This document shows positions 7,058 to 15,281 of a stretch of 19,882 nucleotides of DNA, piece by piece. The stretch covers positions 1 to 19,882 of the forward strand of contig URUZ01000040.1 in NCBI GenBank assembly GCA_900551225.1, written 5' to 3'. The position numbers were made by a program, and so were the translations under genes. Under the pieces are notes generated by a model that was not told where the DNA came from, ran no database searches, and saw only the letters and a program-made list of their open reading frames with translations. This stretch comes from an uncultured Clostridium sp. (GTDB taxonomy: Bacteria > Bacillota > Clostridia > Lachnospirales > Lachnospiraceae). Each line of letters begins with the position of its first letter. Within the stretch, counting starts at the first letter, position 1.

Positions 7058-7827
7058 TGGCTATCTTCTGAATCCGGCCGGCCTTCCTCGGCCGTAAGCT
7101 GCCGCAGCAGCTCATCCAGATACTGCTTTTCCTTCTTGGACAGAACCGCATCCTCTAGCAGATCAGGACGGCGTTCCAGGGTCCGTCTGATGGACTGCTC
7201 CCTCCGCCATTTCTCAATATTCTTGTGATGTCCGCTGAGCAGAACCTCCGGCACCGTCAAATCCCTGAACACCTCCGGCCGGGTATACTGGGGGTATTCC
7301 AGCAGGTTATCGTGGAAGGACTCCACCTCGGCGGACACCTCGCTGCCCAGGACGCCGGGCACAAGGCGGGAGATGCAGTCGATCATCACCATGGCCGGAA
7401 GTTCCCCCCCGGTGAGCACATAGTCGCCGATGGACAGATAATCCGTGCACACCAGCTCCAGCGCCCGCTCATCGATCCCCTCATAGTGGCCGCAGAGGAA
7501 CACCAGCTCCTCCTCCTGGGCCAGCTCCTGGGCAATCTGCTGGTTGAACACGCGGCCCTGGGGCGTCATGTAGATCACACGGGGCTTTCTCCCGAGGCGG
7601 CTGCACAGGTCCTCATATGCATCGCAGATGGGCTCCGGCTGCATCACCATCCCGGCCCCGCCGCCGTAGGGCGCATCGTCCACATGGCGGTGCTTATCTT
7701 TGGAAAAATCCCGGATATTGATGGCATTGGCAGATATAATCCCCTTCTCCATGGCACGGCCGGTGATGCTGGTGCTCAGCCCGTTCATAATCATCTCGGG
7801 AAAAAGTGTCAATATATGAAAATTCAT
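7054..7827 (-). CDS. trmD: tRNA (guanine37-N1)-methyltransferase
   Basis: A SPOUT-class enzyme that methylates G37 of tRNAs with the S-adenosylmethionine donor, preventing +1 frameshifting. The start at 7827 (257 aa, MNFHILTLFPEM) has AGGAG six bases upstream; the ten-residue longer version lacks family support. Motifs: DDAPYGGGAGM at 50-60, GHYEGIDER at 113-121, SIGDYVLTGGE at 132-142 in the trefoil-knot region, R154-L-V-P-G-V-L-G, and the ESFHDNLLEYPQYTRP segment with D173 as the expected catalytic Asp. It begins 26 bases after mutS ends, so it is probably read from the miaB-mutS transcript. It is not next to rimM, its usual partner. Confidence 0.97.
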   Translation of the reverse strand: MNFHILTLFPEMIMNGLSTSITGRAMEKGIISANAINIRDFSKDKHRHVDDAPYGGGAGMVMQPEPICDAYEDLCSRLGRKPRVIYMTPQGRVFNQQIAQELAQEEELVFLCGHYEGIDERALELVCTDYLSIGDYVLTGGELPAMVMIDCISRLVPGVLGSEVSAEVESFHDNLLEYPQYTRPEVFRDLTVPEVLLSGHHKNIEKWRREQSIRRTLERRPDLLEDAVLSKKEKQYLDELLRQLTAEEGRPDSEDSH

Positions 7828-7853
7828 TTTAAACTCCTGTCTCATTAATCGGT

Positions 7854-10523
7854 TCACACATTATCTTTCCACCTGTTTTTCAGCTTGGTCTGCAGGCGGT
7901 ACAGCGTGTTCAGCGCATCCATGGGGGACATGGTGTTGATCTCCAGCTCATCCAGCTCCTTGATAATGTCATCGTCCTTTACCGTGTCAAAGAAGGAGAG
8001 CTGCTGTAAGTCCACCTCGTCCGGCTTGGGGACGGCCTTTCTCTGGTTGATGTTGGAGCTGACTTCCGCGATCTCCTTGGCCCTGGCCGTGATATCCGCG
8101 TCACTCAGCTCTGCGGCAATCTCCTTGGCCCTGGCAATCACAGTGTCAGGCACGCCCGCCAGTTTGGCCACCTGGATTCCGTAGCTCTTATCCGCTCCGC
8201 CCCTGACGATCTTGCGCAGGAACACGATATCATCCCCCTGCTCCTTCACGGCGATGCAGTAGTTCTTCACCCCCGCGATGGTACCCTCCAGCTCAGTCAG
8301 CTCGTGGTAGTGGGTTGCGAACAGCGTCTTGGCTCCCAGCAGCCTGAGGCTGCTGATGTGCTCAATCACCGCCCAGGCAATGGACAGGCCGTCAAAGGTA
8401 CTGGTTCCGCGGCCGATTTCATCCAGCACCAGCAGGCTGTTGCGGGTGGCGTTGCGCAGAATATTAGCCACCTCCGTCATTTCCACCATAAAGGTGCTCT
8501 GGCCGCTGGCCAGGTCGTCGGATGCACCCACGCGGGTGAAAATCCTGTCGCAGATGCCGATATCCGCCTCCTGGGCAGGCACAAAGCTGCCCAGCTGGGC
8601 CATGAGCACAATCAGGGCCACCTGGCGCATGTAGGTGGATTTACCGGCCATGTTGGGGCCTGTGATCACGGACAGGCGGTTCTTGCCGCTGTCCAGGAAG
8701 GTATCGTTGGCCACGAACAGGTCGTCCCGCATCATCTGCTCCACCACAGGGTGGCGGCCGTTTTTAATGGAGATTACGCCCTTATCATTGATGGAGGGTT
8801 TCACATAGTTGCGGCGGGAAGCCACGGTGGACAGGGAGCAGAACACATCTGTGCCGGCTATGGACTTGGCCGTCTTTTGGATGCGCACCACCTGGGAGGC
8901 AATGTGGTCCCGAACCTCACAGAACAGGTCGTATTCCAGGGATACCAGCTTGTCCTCAGCCCCCATGACGATCTCCTCCAGCTGCTTTAGCTCATCGGTA
9001 GTATAGCGCTCGGCATTGGTCAGGGTCTGCTTGCGGATGAAATAATCCGGCACCATGGATTTAAAGGAGTTGGTAACCTCAAAATAGTAGCCGAACACCT
9101 TGTTGAACTTGACCTTCAGATTCTTGATGCCTGTTTTCTCCCGCTCCCTGGTCTCCAGCTGGGCCAGCCACGTCTTGCCCTCGGTCTTGGCCGCGCGCAG
9201 CTTGTCCGCCTCCGGGCTGTAACCGTCCCTGATGATTTCGCCGTCCCTGAGTGTGATGGGCGGGTCCTCCACAATGGCTGAACGGATCAGCTCAAACAGG
9301 TCCTCCAGGGGGTCCATGTTCTCCGCCAGTTCCTTCAGCAGGGGACTTCCAAATTCTTCCAGAAGCCGTTTGATATAGGGCAGCATTTCCAGGGAATTAC
9401 AGAATGAGATCAGGTCCCTGGGGTTGGCTGTCTTGTAGCTGATCCGGCCGATCAGCCGCTCCAGGTCGTCGACCGGATTCAGATACTCCCCTATTTCCTC
9501 CCCGGAAATGTAGTTCATATTCACCTCCTCAACCGCATCCTGACGGGCCAGTATCTCCTCCCTGTGGATCAGCGGCTGTTCGATATACCCCCGCAGAAGC
9601 CTGGCTCCCATGGCGGTCTTGGTCTTGTCCAAAACCCACAGAAGGGTTCCCCTCTTCTGCTTCTCCCGCATAGTCTCCACCAATTCCAGATTCCTTCTTG
9701 TGGAGGTGTCGATGATCATAAACTGCCCGGTGGAATAGGGCTTCAGGGCAGTGATATGTTCCAGGGTGCTCTTCTGCGTCTCGTACATGTACTGCATCAC
9801 CGCTCCTGCGGCAATGATGCCCGTGCCGTAGTCCTCCAGCCCCAGTCCACTTAAAGATCCTACCCGGAAATGCTCCTTCAATACCTTCCGGCAGGATTCC
9901 TCCCCGAAGAAATGGCTGTCCAGCGCTGATACCGCCACCTGATAACGGTTCTTAAGCTCTTCCACATCCACGCCGGACACATAGAATGCATTGTTGCAGA
10001 TTATCTCAGAGGGTGAAAATTTATTAATCTCGTCAAACAGCTCCCGGTCGGAGTCCACCTCTGTCACCAGGAAATCGCCTGTGCTGATATCCGCCGTGGA
10101 CACGCCGTAGCCGCCGTCGGTGCATACGATGCCCATCAGGTAGTTGTTCTTCGTCTCGTCCAGAGCCTGGGCGCTGGTGATGGTTCCGGGGGTTACCACC
10201 CGGATAACTTCCCTTTTTACAAGGCCCTTGGCCTGCTTCGGGTCCTCCACCTGCTCCGCGATGGCCACCTTGTAGCCCTTCTGGACCAGTCTGTTTAAGT
10301 ATGTATCCAGCGCATGGTAGGGAACGCCGCACATGGGCGCCCGCTCCTCCAGGCCGCACTCCTTTCCCGTTAAGGTAATCTCAAGCTCCTTTGACGTAGT
10401 CAGGGCGTCCTCAAAAAACATCTCATAAAAATCCCCCAGACGATAGAACAGAATACAGTCCGGGTACTGCTTCTTAGTGTCCATATAATGCTGCATCATC
10501 GGGGATAATTGTGCCTGTGTCAA
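7854..10523 (-). CDS. mutS: DNA mismatch repair ATPase MutS
   Basis: Recognises mismatches and small loops and starts repair with MutL. The start is TTG at 10523 with AGAGG eight bases upstream; this keeps the N-terminal QLSPMMQHY segment that is conserved in the family, which an ATG at 10499 would cut. Mismatch-contact residues F32-x-E34 sit in GDFYEMFFEDA; the ATPase domain carries the Walker A G622-P-N-M-A-G-K-S-T630, the FMVEMTE segment, Walker B LLVLDEIGRGTSTFDG with D701-E702, and ATHYHELTEL. At 889 residues it is full length. It follows miaB by 62 bases. mutL and miaA, often next in clostridia, are replaced here by trmD. Confidence 0.97.
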   Translation of the reverse strand: MTQAQLSPMMQHYMDTKKQYPDCILFYRLGDFYEMFFEDALTTSKELEITLTGKECGLEERAPMCGVPYHALDTYLNRLVQKGYKVAIAEQVEDPKQAKGLVKREVIRVVTPGTITSAQALDETKNNYLMGIVCTDGGYGVSTADISTGDFLVTEVDSDRELFDEINKFSPSEIICNNAFYVSGVDVEELKNRYQVAVSALDSHFFGEESCRKVLKEHFRVGSLSGLGLEDYGTGIIAAGAVMQYMYETQKSTLEHITALKPYSTGQFMIIDTSTRRNLELVETMREKQKRGTLLWVLDKTKTAMGARLLRGYIEQPLIHREEILARQDAVEEVNMNYISGEEIGEYLNPVDDLERLIGRISYKTANPRDLISFCNSLEMLPYIKRLLEEFGSPLLKELAENMDPLEDLFELIRSAIVEDPPITLRDGEIIRDGYSPEADKLRAAKTEGKTWLAQLETREREKTGIKNLKVKFNKVFGYYFEVTNSFKSMVPDYFIRKQTLTNAERYTTDELKQLEEIVMGAEDKLVSLEYDLFCEVRDHIASQVVRIQKTAKSIAGTDVFCSLSTVASRRNYVKPSINDKGVISIKNGRHPVVEQMMRDDLFVANDTFLDSGKNRLSVITGPNMAGKSTYMRQVALIVLMAQLGSFVPAQEADIGICDRIFTRVGASDDLASGQSTFMVEMTEVANILRNATRNSLLVLDEIGRGTSTFDGLSIAWAVIEHISSLRLLGAKTLFATHYHELTELEGTIAGVKNYCIAVKEQGDDIVFLRKIVRGGADKSYGIQVAKLAGVPDTVIARAKEIAAELSDADITARAKEIAEVSSNINQRKAVPKPDEVDLQQLSFFDTVKDDDIIKELDELEINTMSPMDALNTLYRLQTKLKNRWKDNV

Positions 10524-10585
10524 AACTTATGCCTCTTTTCTTTTGTTCGATTATGGTTGCCTGCTCTGTTGTTCTGTGGCGCCGG

Positions 10586-12046
10586 TTATACCGGACGGGC
10601 CATGTAATAAAATCCGCGGCTCTCCTCCAGATGTACATCTAAAAGCTGTCCGATCATGGACGGATCTCCCGGGAAATGCACCACCGTGTTGTTGGAAAGG
10701 CGGCCTGTCATCAGCCCCTCTGCGTGGTCGTTGACCTCCTCCACCAGCACCTGCTGTACGGTATTTACGTCCCGCCCGCAGACACGGGCAGATATATTCT
10801 GCACTTCCTTTAAAAGGCGGTCAAAACGCTGTTTCACCACATCCTCAGGAATCTGGTTGTCCATGGACGCCGCAGGTGTTCCCGTGCGCTTGGAATAGAT
10901 GAAGGTAAATGCACTGTCAAACTCCACCCTGCGCACCACATCCATGGTCTCCTCAAAGTCCTCCTCCGTCTCCCCCGGGAATCCCACAATAATGTCCGTG
11001 GTCAGGGAAATGCCGGGAACCGCTGCCTTGATCTTCTCAGCCAGCGTCAGAAACTGTTCTTTGGTGTAGTGCCGGTTCATCTTCTCCAATATACGGCTGC
11101 TGCCGGACTGCAGCGGAAGGTGCAGATGGCGGCAGATCTTCCTGGAGCGCGCCATCACCTGGATCAGCTCCTCCGACAGGTCCTTTGGGTGGGAGGTCAT
11201 AAAGCGGATGCGCTCCAGGCCCTCCACTGCCTCCACCTGCTCAAGAAGCTGCGCAAAGGTCATGGGATGTTCCAGATTCTTCCCGTAGGAATTCACGTTC
11301 TGCCCCAGGAGCATCACCTCCCGGACACCGTCCGCCACCAGATTCCGAATCTCTTTTACGATCTCCTCCGGCTGTCTGCTGCGCTCCCTGCCCCTCACAT
11401 AGGGCACGATGCAGTAGCTGCAGAAATTGTTGCAGCCGAACATGATGTTGACCCCGGACTTAAAGGGATATTTGCGCTCCACCGGCAGATCTTCCACGAT
11501 CTGGTCCGTATCCTCCCAGATGTCCACCACTGTCTTATGCTTTTTCTCATTCCTGGCATCCAGGCACTGGCTCACCAGCTCCGCCAGCTTGAAAATGTTG
11601 TGGGTGCCGAACACCAGATCCACAAACCTGTAGCTTGTCCTGATCCGCTCCACCACCTCCGGCTCCTGCATCATGCAGCCGCAGAGGGCGATCATCATAT
11701 GTGGCTTCTTTTTCTTGTAAGCCCCCAGCTGCCCCAGCCGGCCATACACCCGCTGGTTGGCATTCTCCCGTACAGTGCAGGTGTTGTACAGTACGAAATC
11801 CGCCTCCTCGCTCTCCGTAGCCTCATAGCCTATGGCTTCCAGGATTCCCATCAGCTTCTCAGAGTCCCTGGCGTTCATCTGGCAGCCGAAGGTATTGATA
11901 CAGCAGGTCAGCGGGCGTCCAAGGCGCTCACATTCCGCCTGTATATACTTCCTGGCCCTGGCAATGAAATAATACTGCCTGCCCAGCTCATCTGCAGGCG
12001 GCTCCTGATTTATATCGATCTGATCAAAGTCTATATTTTCAAACAT
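10586..12046 (-). CDS. miaB: tRNA-2-methylthio-N6-dimethylallyladenosine37 synthase
   Basis: A radical-SAM methylthiotransferase that converts i6A37 to ms2i6A37 in tRNAs reading UNN codons. It has three parts: an N-terminal UPF0004 domain with iron-sulfur ligands C55 (NTFGCQMN), C90 (NTCTVRE) and C124 (CGCM); a radical-SAM core with C205-N-N-F-C209-S-Y-C212 followed by IVPYVRGRERSR; and a C-terminal TRAM RNA-binding domain over roughly the last 65 residues. The 486-residue length is slightly above the usual 440-475 because of an N-terminal extension of about 40 residues, typical for clostridial members. GAGGA lies seven bases before the start. It is the first gene of the miaB-mutS(-trmD) unit. 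Confidence 0.95.
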   Translation of the reverse strand: MFENIDFDQIDINQEPPADELGRQYYFIARARKYIQAECERLGRPLTCCINTFGCQMNARDSEKLMGILEAIGYEATESEEADFVLYNTCTVRENANQRVYGRLGQLGAYKKKKPHMMIALCGCMMQEPEVVERIRTSYRFVDLVFGTHNIFKLAELVSQCLDARNEKKHKTVVDIWEDTDQIVEDLPVERKYPFKSGVNIMFGCNNFCSYCIVPYVRGRERSRQPEEIVKEIRNLVADGVREVMLLGQNVNSYGKNLEHPMTFAQLLEQVEAVEGLERIRFMTSHPKDLSEELIQVMARSRKICRHLHLPLQSGSSRILEKMNRHYTKEQFLTLAEKIKAAVPGISLTTDIIVGFPGETEEDFEETMDVVRRVEFDSAFTFIYSKRTGTPAASMDNQIPEDVVKQRFDRLLKEVQNISARVCGRDVNTVQQVLVEEVNDHAEGLMTGRLSNNTVVHFPGDPSMIGQLLDVHLEESRGFYYMARPV

Positions 12047-12088
12047 TCCTTTGTCCTCATTTCCTTAAGATAAATGTCTCAATATTAT

Positions 12089-12117
12089 AATATAACGTAA
12101 CCACCGCCATTTTTCAA
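12089..12117 (-). promoter_or_regulatory. sigma-A promoter of the miaB-mutS unit
   Basis: Reading leftward, -35 TTGAAA (12112-12117) and -10 TATATT (12089-12094) are 17 bases apart. A second TATAAT overlaps just downstream but would have a 22-base spacing. The position is right after the terminator of the upstream cyclase gene and about 40 bases before the miaB start. Confidence 0.65.
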
Positions 12118-12131
12118 TCACTTTCTTGTCA

Positions 12132-12170
12132 TAATAAAAAGAACCTGTCTTCTTTCAAACAGATTCTTTT
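12132..12170 (-). terminator. Intrinsic terminator after the diguanylate cyclase gene
   Basis: On the leftward transcript AAAAGAATCTGT pairs with ACAGGTTCTTTT through 12 pairs including one G-U, with a 10-base loop, followed by a T-rich TTTTTATTAT tail. It starts about 18 bases after the stop codon and isolates the signalling block from the miaB unit. Confidence 0.85.
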
Positions 12171-12187
12171 CTAAGGTTTTAGCCGTA

Positions 12188-13564
12188 TCATTCTTCAAAA
12201 AAGGAATATTGATTCTTCCCGCCATGCTTTGATATGTAAAGGGCTATATCTGCCTCCTGATAAAAATTTGCAAATTCAGATCTCCCTTTTGAGAACGCTA
12301 TGCCGATGCTGAAAGAGACTTCACTGTTCCTGCCCTCCTCCAACTTAAAGCCGGATATGCGTTCATACAATACGTTCATATATTTTTCTATCTGTTCCCT
12401 GCTGCAGCCCTCCTGGAGGAAAATACCAAACTCATCTCCTCCCAGCCTTCCGATAACTGAATTCCCTGAAAAAGTATCTCGTAATATGGCTGCTGTCCTA
12501 ATCAGTACCTCATCCCCAAACGGATGGCCGTAGGTATCATTTATCACTTTGAAATTATCAATATCCAACATTATAAAAACGCCGTTGCCCTGTCCCGACA
12601 GACTGTTTACGCGGGAAGTAAATGTGTTTTTATTGAAAATCTTCAGCATAGTGTCATATTCCGCCTGCTCCTGCATGGCAATGTGCTGACGCTTTGACCT
12701 GTCTATATTTTTAACGTACATGACTCCTTTTTTTTCGCCGGTAACAATATCGGTAATCAGGCGGATGACCGTCACCACCCAGATAAATGAGCCTTCCTGC
12801 CCATTCAGCATCCGGTATTCGCACTTGACCTCCTGCTGATTCTCCTGAAAGGCTTTTTCAATGTTTTTAAGAGAGAAACATTCCTGATATAACTCCTGGT
12901 CCTCCGCCACCACGTACTGGGCAATATGGTCTCTGGCAAACTGCTCATAGCGACTTCCTTCTTCCGCGTAGGCACATATTGCACTGTTCAGCTGACATTT
13001 CTCATAAATGTCCCTGGAGAAATTAATGATATAGAACGCTATGGTATCCGATAGCACCGCCATGCGGTATTGTTCCTCCACAGCATACACCTCTCCGCCA
13101 ATTTTTTCCCTCAGGCTTTTCAGTGTTTTCTCCGCAAATTTCAGAGGGTACGCTTCTATATTTTCCTCTGTGACCACTGGCGCTGAGGCATGGAGACAGC
13201 AGATCTTCCATTCACCCTCCTCCTTCATCAGCGTAAGCGACTGCGAAAACCTGCTTTTGGTCACATTATCACGGCACTTTGCCGTCACGATCACATCTGC
13301 GCAGAGTACGGCCGTATCCTCCCTTAGCAGCCGGATCTCTATGCGTCCGAAATCAAGAAAATGGGAGACCTCCTCCTCTGTTTTAATCCCAGCCCTGAAT
13401 ACTCTTATAATATCATCTTTGGAAGTTACGAATCCCTGTTCGCCGATCCCTATCCCCACTATGGTATCTGATACGCAGGACAGAATGATATCCGGGTCCT
13501 TTGAGACAAGACCTCCGTCTTCGAATCTGCAGAGAACCTCTTTGATTCTATCTTCCTCAGTCAT
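12188..13564 (-). CDS. Diguanylate cyclase with N-terminal NTF2/SnoaL-like and PAS-like domains
   Basis: Predicted to make cyclic di-GMP from two GTP. The start at 13564 (458 aa) has GGGGGA seven bases upstream; a longer frame from 13603 has no such site. Residues 1-130 resemble an NTF2/SnoaL_3-like fold (short helices, then strands ending MKEEGEWKICCLHAS, a typical end of such domains). Residues about 165-295 look PAS-like (EYRMLNGQEGSFIWVVTVIRL then GVMYVKNIDRSKR). The GGDEF domain spans about 300-458 with LDIDNFKVINDTYGH and an intact G375-G-D-E-F379. The inhibitory RxxD site expected five residues before GGDEF is absent (SGNS instead). No membrane segment is seen. It looks more AT-rich than its neighbours. 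The input signal is unknown. Confidence 0.88.
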   Translation of the reverse strand: MTEEDRIKEVLCRFEDGGLVSKDPDIILSCVSDTIVGIGIGEQGFVTSKDDIIRVFRAGIKTEEEVSHFLDFGRIEIRLLREDTAVLCADVIVTAKCRDNVTKSRFSQSLTLMKEEGEWKICCLHASAPVVTEENIEAYPLKFAEKTLKSLREKIGGEVYAVEEQYRMAVLSDTIAFYIINFSRDIYEKCQLNSAICAYAEEGSRYEQFARDHIAQYVVAEDQELYQECFSLKNIEKAFQENQQEVKCEYRMLNGQEGSFIWVVTVIRLITDIVTGEKKGVMYVKNIDRSKRQHIAMQEQAEYDTMLKIFNKNTFTSRVNSLSGQGNGVFIMLDIDNFKVINDTYGHPFGDEVLIRTAAILRDTFSGNSVIGRLGGDEFGIFLQEGCSREQIEKYMNVLYERISGFKLEEGRNSEVSFSIGIAFSKGRSEFANFYQEADIALYISKHGGKNQYSFFEE

Positions 13565-13642
13565 ATAATTTCCCCCATAATAAATTTTAAGCAGGTAAGC
13601 CAAACTGCCGGAACTGCTTGGTACCTTGTCCGAATTTCATTA

Positions 13643-13671
13643 ATTATACCACCTCAGCTTTTATTAATCAA
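13643..13671 (-). promoter_or_regulatory. sigma-A promoter of the diguanylate cyclase gene
   Basis: Reading leftward, -35 TTGATT (13666-13671) and a perfect -10 TATAAT (13643-13648) are 17 bases apart. The predicted start near 13636 leaves about 70 untranslated bases before the chosen start codon. Confidence 0.75.
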
Positions 13672-13683
13672 TATTACAATGTC

Positions 13684-13705
13684 ATAAATCCCTGCCCGGA
13701 TTTAT
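13684..13705 (-). repeat. Inverted repeat at the end of the double-GntR gene
   Basis: A perfect 8-base stem ATAAATCC/GGATTTAT with a six-base loop spans the stop codon of the regulator. It lacks a T-run on the leftward strand, so it is at best a weak terminator or a 3'-end stabilising hairpin. Confidence 0.4.
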
Positions 13706-15177
13706 TTCCATAAGGCATCCCCATCATATACCTCCATGGCCGCCTTCCAGTAACCAAGGCGTTTGCACTCTTCTACAATCAGCCTGTGGACCAGATGGAA
13801 CATATCCGCCGCCTTTTTAGCAAAAGCCGGTGCGTCACCTTCTATGAGGGTATCTGCCGCCTCCACGCACTGATTATAAATATCCCGGCTGACCGGCGTC
13901 TTCTCCCGTCTGACCATCTTCGGAATGCTCCTGCCTATATGGTAATTTTGACGCATAACGTCATAAACCGCCCGCAGCATATCATATTCAATATGATCTA
14001 CAATAAAATCCAGCAGTACATAGGGAGACACCTGGTACAGGTAAGCATCGTTCCACAGTTTCTCCAATTCTCCGCGCAGCCGTGCTGCCTCCTCGCCGGA
14101 AGCACGGCCGGCCCCATGGAAAGCCACGCCTTCCACAGTCAGGGAGATTAGTTCCAGACAGTCCAGCCACCGCCTCACATGGCTGGCAATCAGTTCGGGC
14201 GCTATGTGTATTTTCTTTAGTCCCTCTAAATCCATGGCCACGAATATACCCTGACTTCTCTTTGTGGTCACCGCTCCCCATTCCTGCAGCATCTGGATTG
14301 CCTTTATGGTGGTATCTATGCTGACCCGGTAGATTTTCTGCAGTTCATTGTGGGATGGAAGCCGGTCTCCCAGCTTGTAATAGCCGAGGTCAATCAGCCC
14401 CAGTATATCCAGGAAAACACTGGAATAACGCTCCTGCCCCTCGCGCAGCTTCTGCTCTATATGCTCCGTGCCCACCCACAGAGGCGAATCATCGGAGATG
14501 AAGTAAATCACTTCCCCCTCTTTCTCCTCGGATGAGAGTCCGTAAAGCATATACAGGTCGTCAAAGTGCACATGCTCCGGGCTGCCGCCCCGCCTCATGG
14601 TCCGAATCAGTTCATTCAGATTCTCCTTATACCGGCATCTGATTTCGCGGGTGCCAGGCAGTATATCCAGACTTGAAATTCCCAGACTGTCCACCGCCCG
14701 CAGAATCAGTTCATTGCCATTCCTGGATATGAAAAAGCGCCAGAACAGATTGGACAGACGCCAGAATTCCGTGGGCTCATCAGGGTCCATCCGCTCCGCA
14801 ATTCCCTGTGGAATATCCCAGTCCTTACCCGAGCACAGGGCCATCCCTTTCCCGTTAATGGGGTAGCAAAGCAGGACACCCGATTTCAGCATATTGACAG
14901 CTGCAATGGCATCCGCCTTTTTCAGCGATGTCAGAGCAGCCTGGCGCCACAGGTCATGATTCATGGCCACAACAGAACGTTTCCGTTTAGAAGTTTCCAC
15001 AAGCCCATCCTGCTCCAGCATTTTTAAGACCCGGCGCACCGTTTTCTCCGATGTATTAAACTCTTTGCACAGATTGGCTCTGGAGGGAAGTTTAGAACCG
15101 CCCTCCAGGATGCCGCACTGGATTTTATTTTTAATGATGCCGTATATTTTCTCATACATCACTATATCATTCTTCAT
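13702..15177 (-). CDS. GntR-type transcription regulator with two winged-helix domains
   Basis: A 491-residue cytoplasmic DNA-binding protein about twice the usual GntR length. Two GntR winged-helix domains are visible: residues about 7-72 (ILEGGSKLPSRANLCKEF, then TVRRVLKMLEQDGLV) and about 251-315 (YYKLGDRLPSHNELQKIY, then TIKAIQMLQEWGAV). Each is followed by a mainly helical segment of roughly 175 residues; these may be effector domains but I cannot assign them to FCD or UTRA. The layout suggests an internal duplication of a whole regulator. The start at 15177 is chosen because AGGTG lies five bases upstream and the predicted transcript begins only about 16 bases before it. It has its own promoter behind the terminator of the kinase gene. 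The target genes and ligand are not evident. Confidence 0.82.
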   Translation of the reverse strand: MKNDIVMYEKIYGIIKNKIQCGILEGGSKLPSRANLCKEFNTSEKTVRRVLKMLEQDGLVETSKRKRSVVAMNHDLWRQAALTSLKKADAIAAVNMLKSGVLLCYPINGKGMALCSGKDWDIPQGIAERMDPDEPTEFWRLSNLFWRFFISRNGNELILRAVDSLGISSLDILPGTREIRCRYKENLNELIRTMRRGGSPEHVHFDDLYMLYGLSSEEKEGEVIYFISDDSPLWVGTEHIEQKLREGQERYSSVFLDILGLIDLGYYKLGDRLPSHNELQKIYRVSIDTTIKAIQMLQEWGAVTTKRSQGIFVAMDLEGLKKIHIAPELIASHVRRWLDCLELISLTVEGVAFHGAGRASGEEAARLRGELEKLWNDAYLYQVSPYVLLDFIVDHIEYDMLRAVYDVMRQNYHIGRSIPKMVRREKTPVSRDIYNQCVEAADTLIEGDAPAFAKKAADMFHLVHRLIVEECKRLGYWKAAMEVYDGDALWK

Positions 15178-15199
15178 ACCATCACCTGCCATAGCATTT

Positions 15200-15228
15200 A
15201 TTATACAACAAACAGGTCCGCATTTCAC
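15200..15228 (-). promoter_or_regulatory. sigma-A promoter of the double-GntR gene
   Basis: Reading leftward, a perfect -10 TATAAT (15200-15205) lies 17 bases from -35 GTGAAA (15223-15228, four matches). Transcription would start near 15193, leaving a very short leader that is essentially just the ribosome site. Confidence 0.65.
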
Positions 15229-15240
15229 GGTAATTATAAT

Positions 15241-15271
15241 AAAAAAAGAAGGCTGCCCGAAAGCCGCCTTC
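15241..15271 (-). terminator. Strong intrinsic terminator after the hybrid histidine kinase gene
   Basis: On the leftward transcript GAAGGC-G-GC pairs with GC-A-GCCTTC around a TTTCGG loop and is followed by seven T residues. It begins about ten bases after the stop codon and closes the lipoprotein-kinase operon. Confidence 0.93.
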
Positions 15272-15281
15272 CAATATTGGT

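Noticed and set aside
10579..10595. CCGGT-ATA-ACCGG inverted repeat at the miaB stop codon as a terminator
   Set aside because: The stem is five pairs with a three-base loop and no T-run follows; miaB and mutS are probably co-transcribed.
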